Positions 33,568 through 41,519 of a stretch of 64,000 bases of DNA are shown here, one piece after another; position 1 is the first letter of the stretch, and each line of letters begins with the position of its first letter. The notes under the pieces were generated by a model, which was not told the DNA's origin, made no database searches, and was given only the letters and a program-made list of their open reading frames with translations. The position numbers were made by a program, and so were the translations under genes. Origin of the DNA: Quadrisphaera granulorum (GTDB taxonomy: Bacteria; Actinomycetota; Actinomycetes; Actinomycetales; Quadrisphaeraceae). The stretch covers positions 1 to 64,000 of the forward strand of contig NZ_QGDQ01000007.1 in the NCBI RefSeq assembly GCF_003149145.1, read 5' to 3'.

Positions 33568-34992
33568 GTGACCACCACGCTGCCCGATCCCGCCACCACG
33601 CTGCCCAGCACAGCACCCTCGACCGCCACCTCGACTCCAGTGGCCTCCGCGGCCACCCAGTCACTGGCGAGCCGGGCCCGCGCCGACGGCGTGCGCTTCA
33701 TCCTCGCGACGTTCACCACCCTGTCCGGCAAGCCGTGCTCCAAGCTCGTGCCGGTAGCCGCGGCCGACGAGCTGGAAGCCGAGGGCTGCGGCTTCGCCGG
33801 GTACGCGGCCGGTGCGATCGGACAGGTACCGACCGACCCCGACCTCATCGCCGTCCCGGACGTCTCCTCTTACACGCCGCTGCCGTCCGTCCGCGAGGGC
33901 CTGGCGATGGTGCAGTGCGACCCGCACGTCAACGGCGTCCCCCACCCCTTTGCACCGCGGGTGCTGCTGCGCAAGCAGATCCGCCGCGCAGCGGAGCACG
34001 GTCTCGCCCTCTCGGTGGGCGCGGAGGTGGAGTACTTCCTCGTGCAGCGCGGCGCCGACGGCACCCTGCGGACAGCGGACACCGCCGACGACGCCGACCA
34101 GCCCTGCTACGACGCGCGCGGCCTGACGCGCATGTACGAGCACCTCACCGCGGTCTCCGACGTCATGGAGCAGCTCGGGTGGGGCCCGTACGCCAGCGAC
34201 CACGAGGACGGCAACGGGCAGTTCGAGCAGAACTTCCACTACGCCGACGCGCTCACCACGGCCGACCGCGTCACCACGCTGCGCTACGTGATCCAGATGC
34301 TCGCCGAGCAGCGCGGCATGGTGGCCACGTTCATGCCCAAGCCGTTCACAGACCGCACCGGCAGCGGCATGCACCTGCACCTGTCCCTGTGGGGCGCCGA
34401 GGGCTCCCCCGACGGTCCCGGCCCGCGCTTCCCCGCCGGCACCGAGGACGACCCGTACGGCCTGGGCCTGTCGAGCACCGGGTACGGCTTCGTGGCCGGA
34501 CTGCTCGCGCACGCCCCGGCGCTACAGGGCCTGCTGGCCTCCACCGTCAACTCCTACAAGCGCACGGGTGCCACCTCGACGGCGTCGGGGGCCACGTGGG
34601 CGCCTCGCTCGGCCACCTACGGCGGCAACGACAGGACGCACCTGGTGCGGGTGCCGGACGCGAACCGCGTGGAGCTGCGCTCCGGTGACGGCGCCGGGAG
34701 CGCCCACCTGGCGGTGGCGGCTGCGCTCGGCTCGGGACTGGACGGCGTGCTGCGCCGCCTCGACCCGGGCGCCCCGGGCGCGCGCCCCCAGGGCGCTCCC
34801 CTGCTGCCGCGCACGCTGCTCGATGCCGTCCACCTCCTCGAGGCGGACCCGGTGGTCAAGGGCGTCCTGGACGCCGTCGACCCCACGGCGGGGGTGGCTG
34901 ACTACTACGCCCAGCTCAAGCGTGAGGAGTTCTACGACTGGCACAGCCGGGTCAGCGCCTGGGAGGTCGACCGTTACCTCACGGTGGTGTGA
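33568..34992 (+). CDS. Glutamine synthetase-like ligase (GlnT / gamma-glutamylmethylamide synthetase type)
   Basis: 474 residues from a GTG with GGAGGAA upstream. Glutamine synthetase catalytic domain: LALSVGAEVEYFLV (metal Glu), DGNGQFEQNFHYADAL, FMPKPFTDRTGSGMHLHLSLW, SYKRTGATSTASGATWAPR, NRVELRSGD. It is the GlnT/type III-like group whose close relatives (GmaS) ligate methylamine to glutamate. The following three genes are the N-methylglutamate synthase/Glx subunits, so gamma-glutamylmethylamide may be its product. Ordinary glutamine synthesis cannot be excluded from sequence. The low-complexity Thr/Ser/Pro N-terminus is not conserved. Confidence 0.88.
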   Translation: MTTTLPDPATTLPSTAPSTATSTPVASAATQSLASRARADGVRFILATFTTLSGKPCSKLVPVAAADELEAEGCGFAGYAAGAIGQVPTDPDLIAVPDVSSYTPLPSVREGLAMVQCDPHVNGVPHPFAPRVLLRKQIRRAAEHGLALSVGAEVEYFLVQRGADGTLRTADTADDADQPCYDARGLTRMYEHLTAVSDVMEQLGWGPYASDHEDGNGQFEQNFHYADALTTADRVTTLRYVIQMLAEQRGMVATFMPKPFTDRTGSGMHLHLSLWGAEGSPDGPGPRFPAGTEDDPYGLGLSSTGYGFVAGLLAHAPALQGLLASTVNSYKRTGATSTASGATWAPRSATYGGNDRTHLVRVPDANRVELRSGDGAGSAHLAVAAALGSGLDGVLRRLDPGAPGARPQGAPLLPRTLLDAVHLLEADPVVKGVLDAVDPTAGVADYYAQLKREEFYDWHSRVSAWEVDRYLTVV

Positions 34993-35024
34993 CCCACCTC
35001 GCACCGAGCACGTGGACACTGACA

Positions 35025-35040
35025 GGAAACTTGGGCTACT
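35025..35040. promoter_or_regulatory. GlnR-like box before the MgsA-like gene
   Basis: GACAC-N6-GAAAC, with an exact GAAAC b-site, lies 37 bases before the ATG at 35077. The gap between ligase and MgsA-like gene (84 bases) therefore may hold a nitrogen-controlled promoter. Confidence 0.4.
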
Positions 35041-35076
35041 CTTACTACACACCCTTTCGAACCCCGGAGGTCGCTG

Positions 35077-35973
35077 ATGTGCGGCATCGCCGGCCTGCAC
35101 GTGCGTGACAGCGCACTGCAGGCGCAGCTGGGAAGCCTGCTGCAGTCCATGCTCTGCAAGGCCGCCGAGCGCGGCACCGACGCCGCCGGCGTCGGTATCT
35201 ACGGAGACACGTCCCTGACGCCGGCCGGCACCTCGACGGTCTGCGTCATCGAGTCCCCCGTGTCCGCCGCGGAAGGCGCCGCCCGCCTCGACGCGGCCGG
35301 CGTCGGCCCGGTCACCTTCCGCGACGCGGGGCAGACCAGCGTCTTCTCCGCCCCGGCGCCGACCGCCCAGCTCGAGGCCGCCGTCCGCGCGGCCCTGCCG
35401 GGCGCGGTGCTCACCAGCCGCGGCTCCTCCCTCGCCGTCCTCAAGGGCACCGGCCACCCCGACGCCCTGGCGAGCACCTTCCGCCTGGCCGACGCCACCG
35501 GCTACCAGGGCGTCGCCCACACCCGCATGGCCACCGAGTCCGCAGTGACGAGCACCGGATCGCACCCGTACTCGGTGGGCCCGGACCAGTGCATGGTGCA
35601 CAACGGCTCCTTCGCCAACCACGCCACCATCCGCCGCGAGCTGCAGGCCGAGGGCATCGTCTTCGACTCGGAGAACGACACCGAGGTCGGCGCTCGCTTC
35701 GTGGCCAAGCACCTCGCCGAGGGCGCCGACGTCGAGAAGGCCCTGCGGCTGCTGTGCGAGCGGTTCGACGGGTTCTACACGCTGCTCGTCGCCACCGAGA
35801 ACTCCTTCGCCGTGGTGCGCGACGCCATCGCCTGCAAACCCGCGATCATCGCCGAGACCGACGCGTGGGTGGCCATGGCCTCCGAGTACCGCTACCTCGC
35901 CGGGCTGCCCGGCGTGGAGTCCGCCCGCATCTTCGAGCCCGAGCCGGAAGTGGTGTACGCATGGGAGCGCTGA
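35077..35973 (+). CDS. Class II glutamine amidotransferase-like subunit (MgsA/GlxB)
   Basis: 298 residues. Starts MCGIAGLHV, so Cys-2 can be the N-terminal nucleophile of class II amidotransferases after Met removal. Further motifs: AERGTDAAGVGIYG, HTRMATESAVTSTGSHPYS, CMVHNGSFANH, ENDTEVGARFVAKHL. This is the MgsA/GlxB subunit of N-methylglutamate synthase-like complexes, which hydrolyses gamma-glutamylmethylamide (or glutamine) and passes on the amine. GGAGG precedes the ATG. It overlaps the next gene by 13 bases. Confidence 0.9.
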   Translation: MCGIAGLHVRDSALQAQLGSLLQSMLCKAAERGTDAAGVGIYGDTSLTPAGTSTVCVIESPVSAAEGAARLDAAGVGPVTFRDAGQTSVFSAPAPTAQLEAAVRAALPGAVLTSRGSSLAVLKGTGHPDALASTFRLADATGYQGVAHTRMATESAVTSTGSHPYSVGPDQCMVHNGSFANHATIRRELQAEGIVFDSENDTEVGARFVAKHLAEGADVEKALRLLCERFDGFYTLLVATENSFAVVRDAIACKPAIIAETDAWVAMASEYRYLAGLPGVESARIFEPEPEVVYAWER

Positions 35974-36737
35974 GCACGCCCGTCATCGAGGACGCCCCGA
36001 CCTCGACGATCAACGACGACGACGCGGGAGCAGCTGCCGCTGGCTCTACTGTCGATGTCGTCGTCCACGACCTCCGGACCGCCACCGTCCGCGAACTCAA
36101 CGCCGCCCTGCACGCCCTGCCCGAGGGTGACTCCTCGCGCTGGCGGGTGCTCAACCCGGACGGCACGCACAGCATCGCCGCCGGGCTCGACCGCCCGGTC
36201 ACCGTCGAGATCGAGGGGCCCGCCGGCTACTACTGCGCCGGCATGAACCAGCACGCGACCGTCGAGATCCACGGCAGCGCGGGCGTCGGCGTGGCCGAGA
36301 ACATGATGTCCGGGCGCGTGCACGTCCACGGTGACGCGTCGCAGTCGGCCGGGGCCACCGCGCACGGCGGTCTGCTCGTCATCGACGGCAACGCCTCGGC
36401 GCGCTGCGGCATCTCCATGAAGGGCGTCGACATCGTGGTGGGCGGCAACGTCGGCCACATGAGCGCGTTCATGGCGCAGGCCGGCCGGCTGGTGGTGTGC
36501 GGTGACGCCGGTGACGCCCTGGGCGACTCCATCTACGAGGCCCGCCTCTACGTCAAGGGCCGCGTCGCGTCCCTCGGTGCCGACTGCGTCGCCAAGGAGA
36601 TGCGCCCCGAGCACCTCGCCGAGCTGACCGAGCTGCTGCGCGCCGCCGGTCGCGACGACGACCCGGCCGCCTTCACCCGGTACGGCTCGGCGCGCACGCT
36701 CTACAACTTCCACGTCGACAACGCCTCGGCGTACTGA
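35961..36737 (+). CDS. GXGXG-domain subunit (MgsB/GlxC)
   Basis: 258 residues. Right-handed beta-helix built of Gly repeats (GYYCAGMNQHATVEIHGSAG, GVAENMMSGRVHVHGDASQS, VVGGNVGHMSAFMAQAGRLVV), equivalent to the C-terminal domain of glutamate synthase. As a separate protein it is the MgsB/GlxC subunit that links the amidotransferase and FMN subunits. Starts inside the previous gene. The first about 40 residues are Asp/Ala-rich and probably disordered. Confidence 0.9.
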   Translation: MGALSTPVIEDAPTSTINDDDAGAAAAGSTVDVVVHDLRTATVRELNAALHALPEGDSSRWRVLNPDGTHSIAAGLDRPVTVEIEGPAGYYCAGMNQHATVEIHGSAGVGVAENMMSGRVHVHGDASQSAGATAHGGLLVIDGNASARCGISMKGVDIVVGGNVGHMSAFMAQAGRLVVCGDAGDALGDSIYEARLYVKGRVASLGADCVAKEMRPEHLAELTELLRAAGRDDDPAAFTRYGSARTLYNFHVDNASAY

Positions 36738-36763
36738 GCCCCTGCGTCCTGAGGAGACCCACG

Positions 36764-38107
36764 ATGACTCACACGCCGGACGACGTCGCCAGCCGCGGCC
36801 TGCGCGAGTCGGCGACGTTCGACAGGACGACGATCGCCGCCATCCAGCACGCCGCGCGCACCGGCATCTACGACATCCGCGGAGGCGGCGCCAAGCGGGC
36901 CCTCCCGCACTTCGACGACCTGCTCTTCCTCGGCGCGAGCATGTCCCGCTACCCGCTCGAGGGCTACCGCGAACGCTGCGACACCGACGTGGTGCTCGGC
37001 GCCCGCAACGCGAAGTACCCGCTGCGCCTGCAGACCCCGGTGACCATCGCGGGGATGAGCTTTGGTGCGCTGTCGGGTCGCGCCAAGGAGGCCCTGGGCC
37101 GCGGCGCCAGCGAGGTGGGTACCTCCACCACCACCGGCGACGGCGGCATGACCGAGGAGGAGCGCGGCCAGTCCAAGCACCTCGTCTACCAGTACCTGCC
37201 CTCGCGGTACGGCATGAACCCGGATCACCTTCGCGCCGCCGACGCCATCGAGGTGGTGCTCGGCCAGGGCGCCAAGCCCGGTGGCGGCGGCATGCTGCTC
37301 GGTCAGAAGATCACCGAGCGCGTGGCGGGGATGCGCACGCTGCCCGTGGGCGTCGACCAGCGCTCGGCGTGCCGCCACCCGGACTGGACCGGCCCCGACG
37401 ACCTCGCCATCAAGATCGGTGAACTGCGCGAGATCACGGACTGGGAGAAGCCGATCTACGTCAAGGTCGGCGCCTCCCGCACGTACTACGACGTCAAGCT
37501 CGCGGTGAAGGCGGGCGCTGACGTCGTCGTCGTCGACGGGATGCAGGGCGGAACCGCCGCCACGCAGGACGTCTTCATCGAGAACGTGGGCATCCCCACG
37601 CTGGCCGCGATCCCGCAGGCCGTGCAGGCGCTGCAGGAGATGGGCGTGCACCGCACCGAGGGTGGCGTGCAGCTCATCGTCTCCGGTGGCGTGCGCAACG
37701 GCGCCGACCTGGCCAAGTGCCTGGCGCTCGGTGCAGACGCGGTGGCCATCGGCACGGCGGCGCTCATCGCCCTCGGTGACAACGACCCGGCGCTGGACGA
37801 CGAGTACCGCAAGCTCGGCTCCGCCGCGGGGTACTACGACGACTGGCAGGCCGGCCAGGACCCGGCCGGCATCACCACGCAAGACCCGGAGCTGCAGCAG
37901 CGGCTGGACCCGGTGGCCGCCGGCCACCGCCTGGCCAACTACCTGCGGGTCATGACGATGGAGGCGCAGATCATCGCCCGCGCCTGCGGCAAGGCCCACC
38001 TGCACCACCTCGAGCCGGAAGACCTGGTGGCGCTCACCATCGAGTCCGCCGCCATGGCGCGGCTCCCCCTGGCAGGCACCTCATGGATCCCCGGTCAGGG
38101 ACTCTGA
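36764..38107 (+). CDS. FMN-binding glutamate synthase-like subunit (MgsC/GlxD)
   Basis: 447 residues. Glutamate synthase FMN domain: VTIAGMSFGALSGRAKEALGRGA, TTTGDGGMTEEE, RYGMNPDHL, GQGAKPGGGGMLLG, DLAIKIGELREITDWEKPIYVKVG, VVVDGMQGGTAATQDVF, LIVSGGVRNGADLAKCLALGADAV. It would reduce the imine formed from 2-oxoglutarate and methylamine (N-methylglutamate) or ammonia (glutamate). GAGGAGA precedes the ATG. Third subunit in the MgsABC order. The mgdABCD genes that normally reoxidise N-methylglutamate are absent; an N-methyl-amino-acid oxidase lies just downstream. Confidence 0.92.
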   Translation: MTHTPDDVASRGLRESATFDRTTIAAIQHAARTGIYDIRGGGAKRALPHFDDLLFLGASMSRYPLEGYRERCDTDVVLGARNAKYPLRLQTPVTIAGMSFGALSGRAKEALGRGASEVGTSTTTGDGGMTEEERGQSKHLVYQYLPSRYGMNPDHLRAADAIEVVLGQGAKPGGGGMLLGQKITERVAGMRTLPVGVDQRSACRHPDWTGPDDLAIKIGELREITDWEKPIYVKVGASRTYYDVKLAVKAGADVVVVDGMQGGTAATQDVFIENVGIPTLAAIPQAVQALQEMGVHRTEGGVQLIVSGGVRNGADLAKCLALGADAVAIGTAALIALGDNDPALDDEYRKLGSAAGYYDDWQAGQDPAGITTQDPELQQRLDPVAAGHRLANYLRVMTMEAQIIARACGKAHLHHLEPEDLVALTIESAAMARLPLAGTSWIPGQGL

Positions 38108-38727
38108 CGCTTCCCCGGCCCGGCTCGCAGTCCGGCGCTCGGTCGGGCTTCCGGTCGAGCAGTCGATCAGGGTCCCGGTCCGGTTTCGACGACGAGCTGC
38201 ACGTCGCCCGCTTCACGCAGGCGCGGGTGGTGCCCTGGCGCAACGGCCAGGGCACCACCCGGGAGCTGCGGCCCCGCTCCGAGCACGACGGCGGCTGGTG
38301 GGTGAGCGTCGCCGACCTCACCCAGCCCGGGCCCTTCTCGTCCTTCCCCGGTGTCGAGCGTGTGTTCACACCGGTCGGGGCTGACGTCGAGCTGACCGTC
38401 GACGGGACGACCCACCAGCTACCCGCCGGGAGGCCGTTCCGCTTCGACGGCGAGGCGGACGTCAGTGCCGCGCTGCCGTGGGGTCCGGCGCGGGCGATCA
38501 ACGTCTTCGCCGAGCGGTCTGTCTGCCGCGTCGACGTACGACGGCGCCAGACGCAGCAGCTGGTGCGCCCCGGCACCGCGCTCGTCGTCCTCGAGGGCAC
38601 GGCGCACCTGGCCGACGGGCGCGACCTCGGACCGCTCGACCTCGTCGAAGGCCCCGCGCACGTGCTGGGCACCGCGCTGGTCATCAACGTCGCCCCGATC
38701 CGCCCGAGCTCCACCACCCACCCCTGA
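38083..38727 (+). CDS. HutD-family cupin protein
   Basis: 214 residues, overlapping the end of the FMN subunit by 25 bases. After an Arg/Ser-rich N-terminal 34 residues comes VARFTQARVVPWRNGQGTTRELR, the HutD hallmark, then WWVSVADLTQPGPFSSFPGVERVFTPV and a second cupin half. HutD proteins are associated with histidine utilisation, perhaps as binders of formylglutamate; mechanism unproved. The hut operon itself is 17 kb away, so this copy may serve the glutamate-forming genes around it instead. The start codon is uncertain because of the low-complexity N-terminus. Confidence 0.82.
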   Translation: MDPRSGTLTLPRPGSQSGARSGFRSSSRSGSRSGFDDELHVARFTQARVVPWRNGQGTTRELRPRSEHDGGWWVSVADLTQPGPFSSFPGVERVFTPVGADVELTVDGTTHQLPAGRPFRFDGEADVSAALPWGPARAINVFAERSVCRVDVRRRQTQQLVRPGTALVVLEGTAHLADGRDLGPLDLVEGPAHVLGTALVINVAPIRPSSTTHP

Positions 38728-38756
38728 ACACGTGGTGAGAATGCCTCCCCATCCGT

Positions 38757-38901
38757 CGTGATCATGGACTTCCGGAACACTCTCGAGCCACGAGCGGTGC
38801 CGATCTTGGCGATGTGTCGGCCCGTGAGCGGGCACAGGGCGACGAAGCGCCAAGATCTGCGAGCTCTCAGCCGTGGTGTGCTCGGGAAGTCCATGATCAC
38901 G
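38757..38901. repeat. Nested inverted-repeat element (145 bases)
   Basis: Outer arms 38757-38773 (CGTGATCATGGACTTCC) and 38885-38901 pair exactly over 17 bases. Inside, 38802-38811 (GATCTTGGCG) pairs with 38848-38857, and 38820-38824 with 38829-38833. The order allows one long stem-loop structure. It lies 29 bases after hutD in an otherwise empty 268-base gap. The outer arm belongs to the GTGATCATGG family. Confidence 0.7.
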
Positions 38902-38995
38902 GACTGGGTAAGCCCCTCCTCGCCCCGCTCTGAGTCGGTTCTCCCGCGGTCTGTCTCCCTGACTCCACTCAGCACCTCGCCTGGAAGGTCGTTCC

Positions 38996-40135
38996 ATGAG
39001 CAGCACCGAGTACCTCGTCGTCGGAGCGGGCCTGGCGGGCGCTGCCACCGCGTGGCGCCTGGCGCAGCGGGGACACGAGGTGACGGTGGTCGAGCGCACC
39101 GAACCTGCTGCGCACGACGGCAGCTCCCACGGGTCGGCGCGCATCTTCCGCTACGCCTATCCCGAGCGCGCGTACGCCGCGATGGTGGTGCAGTCGGCCG
39201 CCGGGTGGGCTGAGCTGGAGCGTCTGCACGGCTCCCCCGTGCTCACCCCGACCCCCGCCGTCGACCACGGCCCGCTGCGCAACCCGCGGGCCCTCGCGCG
39301 GGTGCTGGAAGAGGTCGGCGTCGAGCACGAGCTGCTCTCCGCCGCCGAGGCCAGCGCTCGGTGGCCCCAGCTGACGGTCGACGGTGAGGTGCTCGTGCAG
39401 CCCGGCGGCGCGGTGATCGATGCGGCCGGTGCTGTCGCGGCGATGCTCGACCAGGCTCGCGCGCACGGCGCTCAGGTGCTCACCGGGTGGCCGCTGCGCT
39501 CGCTGGAGCGCAGCGCGGCGGGCTTCGTCGCGCAGTCCGACGACGGCCGCTCCCTGACCGCCGGGCGCGTGGTCGTCGCCGCCGGCGGCTGGCTTCCCGA
39601 CCTGCTGGAGCGTCTGGCGCTGCCCGCCGGCTTCGTGGCTGCGCTGCCGCGCCTGGAGGTGACGCAGGAGAACGCGTTCCACTTCCCCTACTCGGACGAG
39701 CACCCTCACGGGACCTGGCCGACCACCATCCACAAGACCCCGCAGATCCAGGTCTACTCCCTGCCCGGCGGCCGCGACGCGGGCTTCGCGGGGCACAAGG
39801 TGGCCGAGTACGCCGCGGGGCCGCGCATCGGGTCGGCGTCGCGGCAGAGCGGACTGATCGACCCCGCCAACCGCGAGCGCGTCGTCGAGTACGTGCGCCA
39901 CTGGATGCCGGGGCTGGTGCCGGAGCCGTACGCGGAGACGACGTGCCTGTTCACGATGACCCCCACGGAGGACTTCGTGATCGATGGTGTGGACGGCGTC
40001 ACCGTGCTCTCCCCGTGCTCGGGCCACGGGGCGAAGTTCGCGCCGCTGCTGGGTGAGATCGCCGCCGACGTCGCGAGCGGTGCCGCGCAAGCGCCGGAGC
40101 GGTTCCGGGTGGGTGCGGTGTCCGCCCGTGGCTGA
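38996..40135 (+). CDS. Monomeric sarcosine oxidase / N-methyl-amino-acid oxidase (SolA/MTOX family)
   Basis: 379 residues. FAD-binding VVGAGLAGAATAWRLAQRG at the N-terminus, HGSARIFRYAYPERAYA, and TCLFTMTPTEDFVIDG, where C317 matches the Cys that covalently binds FAD in monomeric sarcosine oxidase and MTOX. Such enzymes oxidise secondary N-methyl amino acids to the free amino acid plus formaldehyde and H2O2. Next to an N-methylglutamate synthase-like operon, N-methylglutamate is an attractive substrate (inference). GGAAGG precedes the ATG. Confidence 0.88.
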   Translation: MSSTEYLVVGAGLAGAATAWRLAQRGHEVTVVERTEPAAHDGSSHGSARIFRYAYPERAYAAMVVQSAAGWAELERLHGSPVLTPTPAVDHGPLRNPRALARVLEEVGVEHELLSAAEASARWPQLTVDGEVLVQPGGAVIDAAGAVAAMLDQARAHGAQVLTGWPLRSLERSAAGFVAQSDDGRSLTAGRVVVAAGGWLPDLLERLALPAGFVAALPRLEVTQENAFHFPYSDEHPHGTWPTTIHKTPQIQVYSLPGGRDAGFAGHKVAEYAAGPRIGSASRQSGLIDPANRERVVEYVRHWMPGLVPEPYAETTCLFTMTPTEDFVIDGVDGVTVLSPCSGHGAKFAPLLGEIAADVASGAAQAPERFRVGAVSARG

Positions 40136-40151
40136 GGGCAAGCTTGATCTC

Positions 40152-41393
40152 GTGACCCCTCCACCCCCGGCTGGCAACCGCGGCGACACGGTGACGGAAC
40201 TGCTCGGGCAGATCGCCGACACCGGCCGCGACGCCGCCCGCGGCGGCTACAGCCGCCCCGTGCTGTCAGGCTCCGAACGCGACCTGCTGGCCTGGTTCGT
40301 CGAGCAGGCGCAGCGGCGCGGCCTCGACGTCGACGTCGACAGGAACGGCATCGCCTGGGCCTGGTGGAACCCCTCCGGCGCCGACCTGCGCGGATCGGTG
40401 GTCACCGGTAGCCACCTCGACTCCGTGCCCGGCGGCGGTGCCTTCGACGGGCCACTCGGGGTGGCGTCGGCGCTGGTGGCCGTCGACCACCTGCGTGCCC
40501 GCGGCATCACGCCGTCACGCGCCCTCGGCGTCGCTGTCTTCCCCGAGGAGGAGGGCTCGCGGTTCGGGGTCGCCTGCCTGGGGTCGAGGCTGCTCACCGG
40601 TGAGCTGGCCCCTAAGCGGGCGCTGGCGCTGACCGACCCGGACGGGACGACGCTCGCCGAGGCCTGGGGCAGGGCCGGCATGGACCCCGCGCACCTGGGC
40701 CGGGACGACGAGGCGCTGGCGCGCATCGGCACCTTCGTCGAGCTGCACGTCGAGCAGGGCCGTGGCCTGATCGATCTCGACGCGCCCGTTGCCGTCGCCA
40801 GCTCGGTGCTAGGCCACGGCCGGTGGCGGCTGTCCTTCACCGGCGAGGGCAACCACGCAGGCGCCACGCTCATGGCCGACCGGCGCGACCCGGTGGTCGC
40901 CGCGGCGGCCGCCGTGCTCGCCGCGCGGCAAAGCGCCCTCGCGCACGCGGACGCCCGCGCCACGGTGGGGCGGATCGTGCCGGTGCCCGGCGGCACCAAC
41001 GTCATCGCGAGCCGGGTGGACGCGTGGCTCGACGTGCGCCACCCCGACGACGCGGTCACCGCCGCCGTCGTCGCTGAGATCAGCGAGCGTGCTGCGGAGG
41101 CCGCCCGGGCTGAGGGGTGCGAGCTGGTGGTGACGCAGGAGTCGTTCAGCGCGACGGCCCACTTCGACGGTGTGCTGCGCGACCGGCTCACGCGCGTCCT
41201 GTCCGGCGCCCCGGTGCTCGCGACTGGCGCCGGCCACGACGCCGCGGTGCTCGCCGGCCACGTGCCCTCGGCGATGCTCTTCGTCCGCAACCCCACGGGG
41301 GTGTCGCACTCCCCCGCCGAGGCGGTGGAGGACGACGACGCCGAGCAGGGCGCCGCAGCCCTCGCCACAGCCCTGGAGCACCTCCTCACCTGA
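40152..41393 (+). CDS. M20-family amidohydrolase (allantoate amidohydrolase/carbamoylase-like)
   Basis: 413 residues. Metal ligands and core: VVTGSHLDSVPGGGAFDGPLGV (His, Asp), VFPEEEGSRFGVACLGSRLLTG (Glu), FVELHVEQGRGL, then the dimerisation lid (GEGNHAGATLMADRRDPV) and GAGHDAAVLAG with MLFVRNPTGVSHSPAE. The family cleaves N-carbamoyl, N-formyl or ureido groups. In many actinobacteria a gene annotated this way is part of the hut operon and probably replaces HutG; here it sits with hutD. Starts at GTG 40128, 40152 or 40191 are possible; it follows the oxidase almost directly. Confidence 0.87.
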   Translation: MTPPPPAGNRGDTVTELLGQIADTGRDAARGGYSRPVLSGSERDLLAWFVEQAQRRGLDVDVDRNGIAWAWWNPSGADLRGSVVTGSHLDSVPGGGAFDGPLGVASALVAVDHLRARGITPSRALGVAVFPEEEGSRFGVACLGSRLLTGELAPKRALALTDPDGTTLAEAWGRAGMDPAHLGRDDEALARIGTFVELHVEQGRGLIDLDAPVAVASSVLGHGRWRLSFTGEGNHAGATLMADRRDPVVAAAAAVLAARQSALAHADARATVGRIVPVPGGTNVIASRVDAWLDVRHPDDAVTAAVVAEISERAAEAARAEGCELVVTQESFSATAHFDGVLRDRLTRVLSGAPVLATGAGHDAAVLAGHVPSAMLFVRNPTGVSHSPAEAVEDDDAEQGAAALATALEHLLT

Positions 41394-41444
41394 CCACCAC
41401 GTCCTTCAGTGATCATGGGCGATCGGTCACCGCCCCATCCCCTC

Positions 41445-41501
41445 CGCGACGATCAAGGAAGTTGTGCACGGTGATCGCGCACAACTTCCTTGATCGTCGC
41501 G
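41445..41501. terminator. 23-bp perfect hairpin between convergent genes, GATCAAGGA family
   Basis: Bases 41445-41467 and 41479-41501 pair exactly (arm CGCGACGATCAAGGAAGTTG and on) with an 11-base loop. It serves the M20 gene (ending 41393) and the XRE gene (ending 41520) as a bidirectional terminator. A separate GTGATCATGG half-element lies at 41408. Confidence 0.75.
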
Positions 41502-41519
41502 AGGGGGTGAGTGCAGTGC

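Noticed and set aside
35025-35040. AmtR-type operator
   Set aside because: AmtR sites have ATAG/CTAT symmetry; the sequence fits the GlnR 5-6-5 pattern better.
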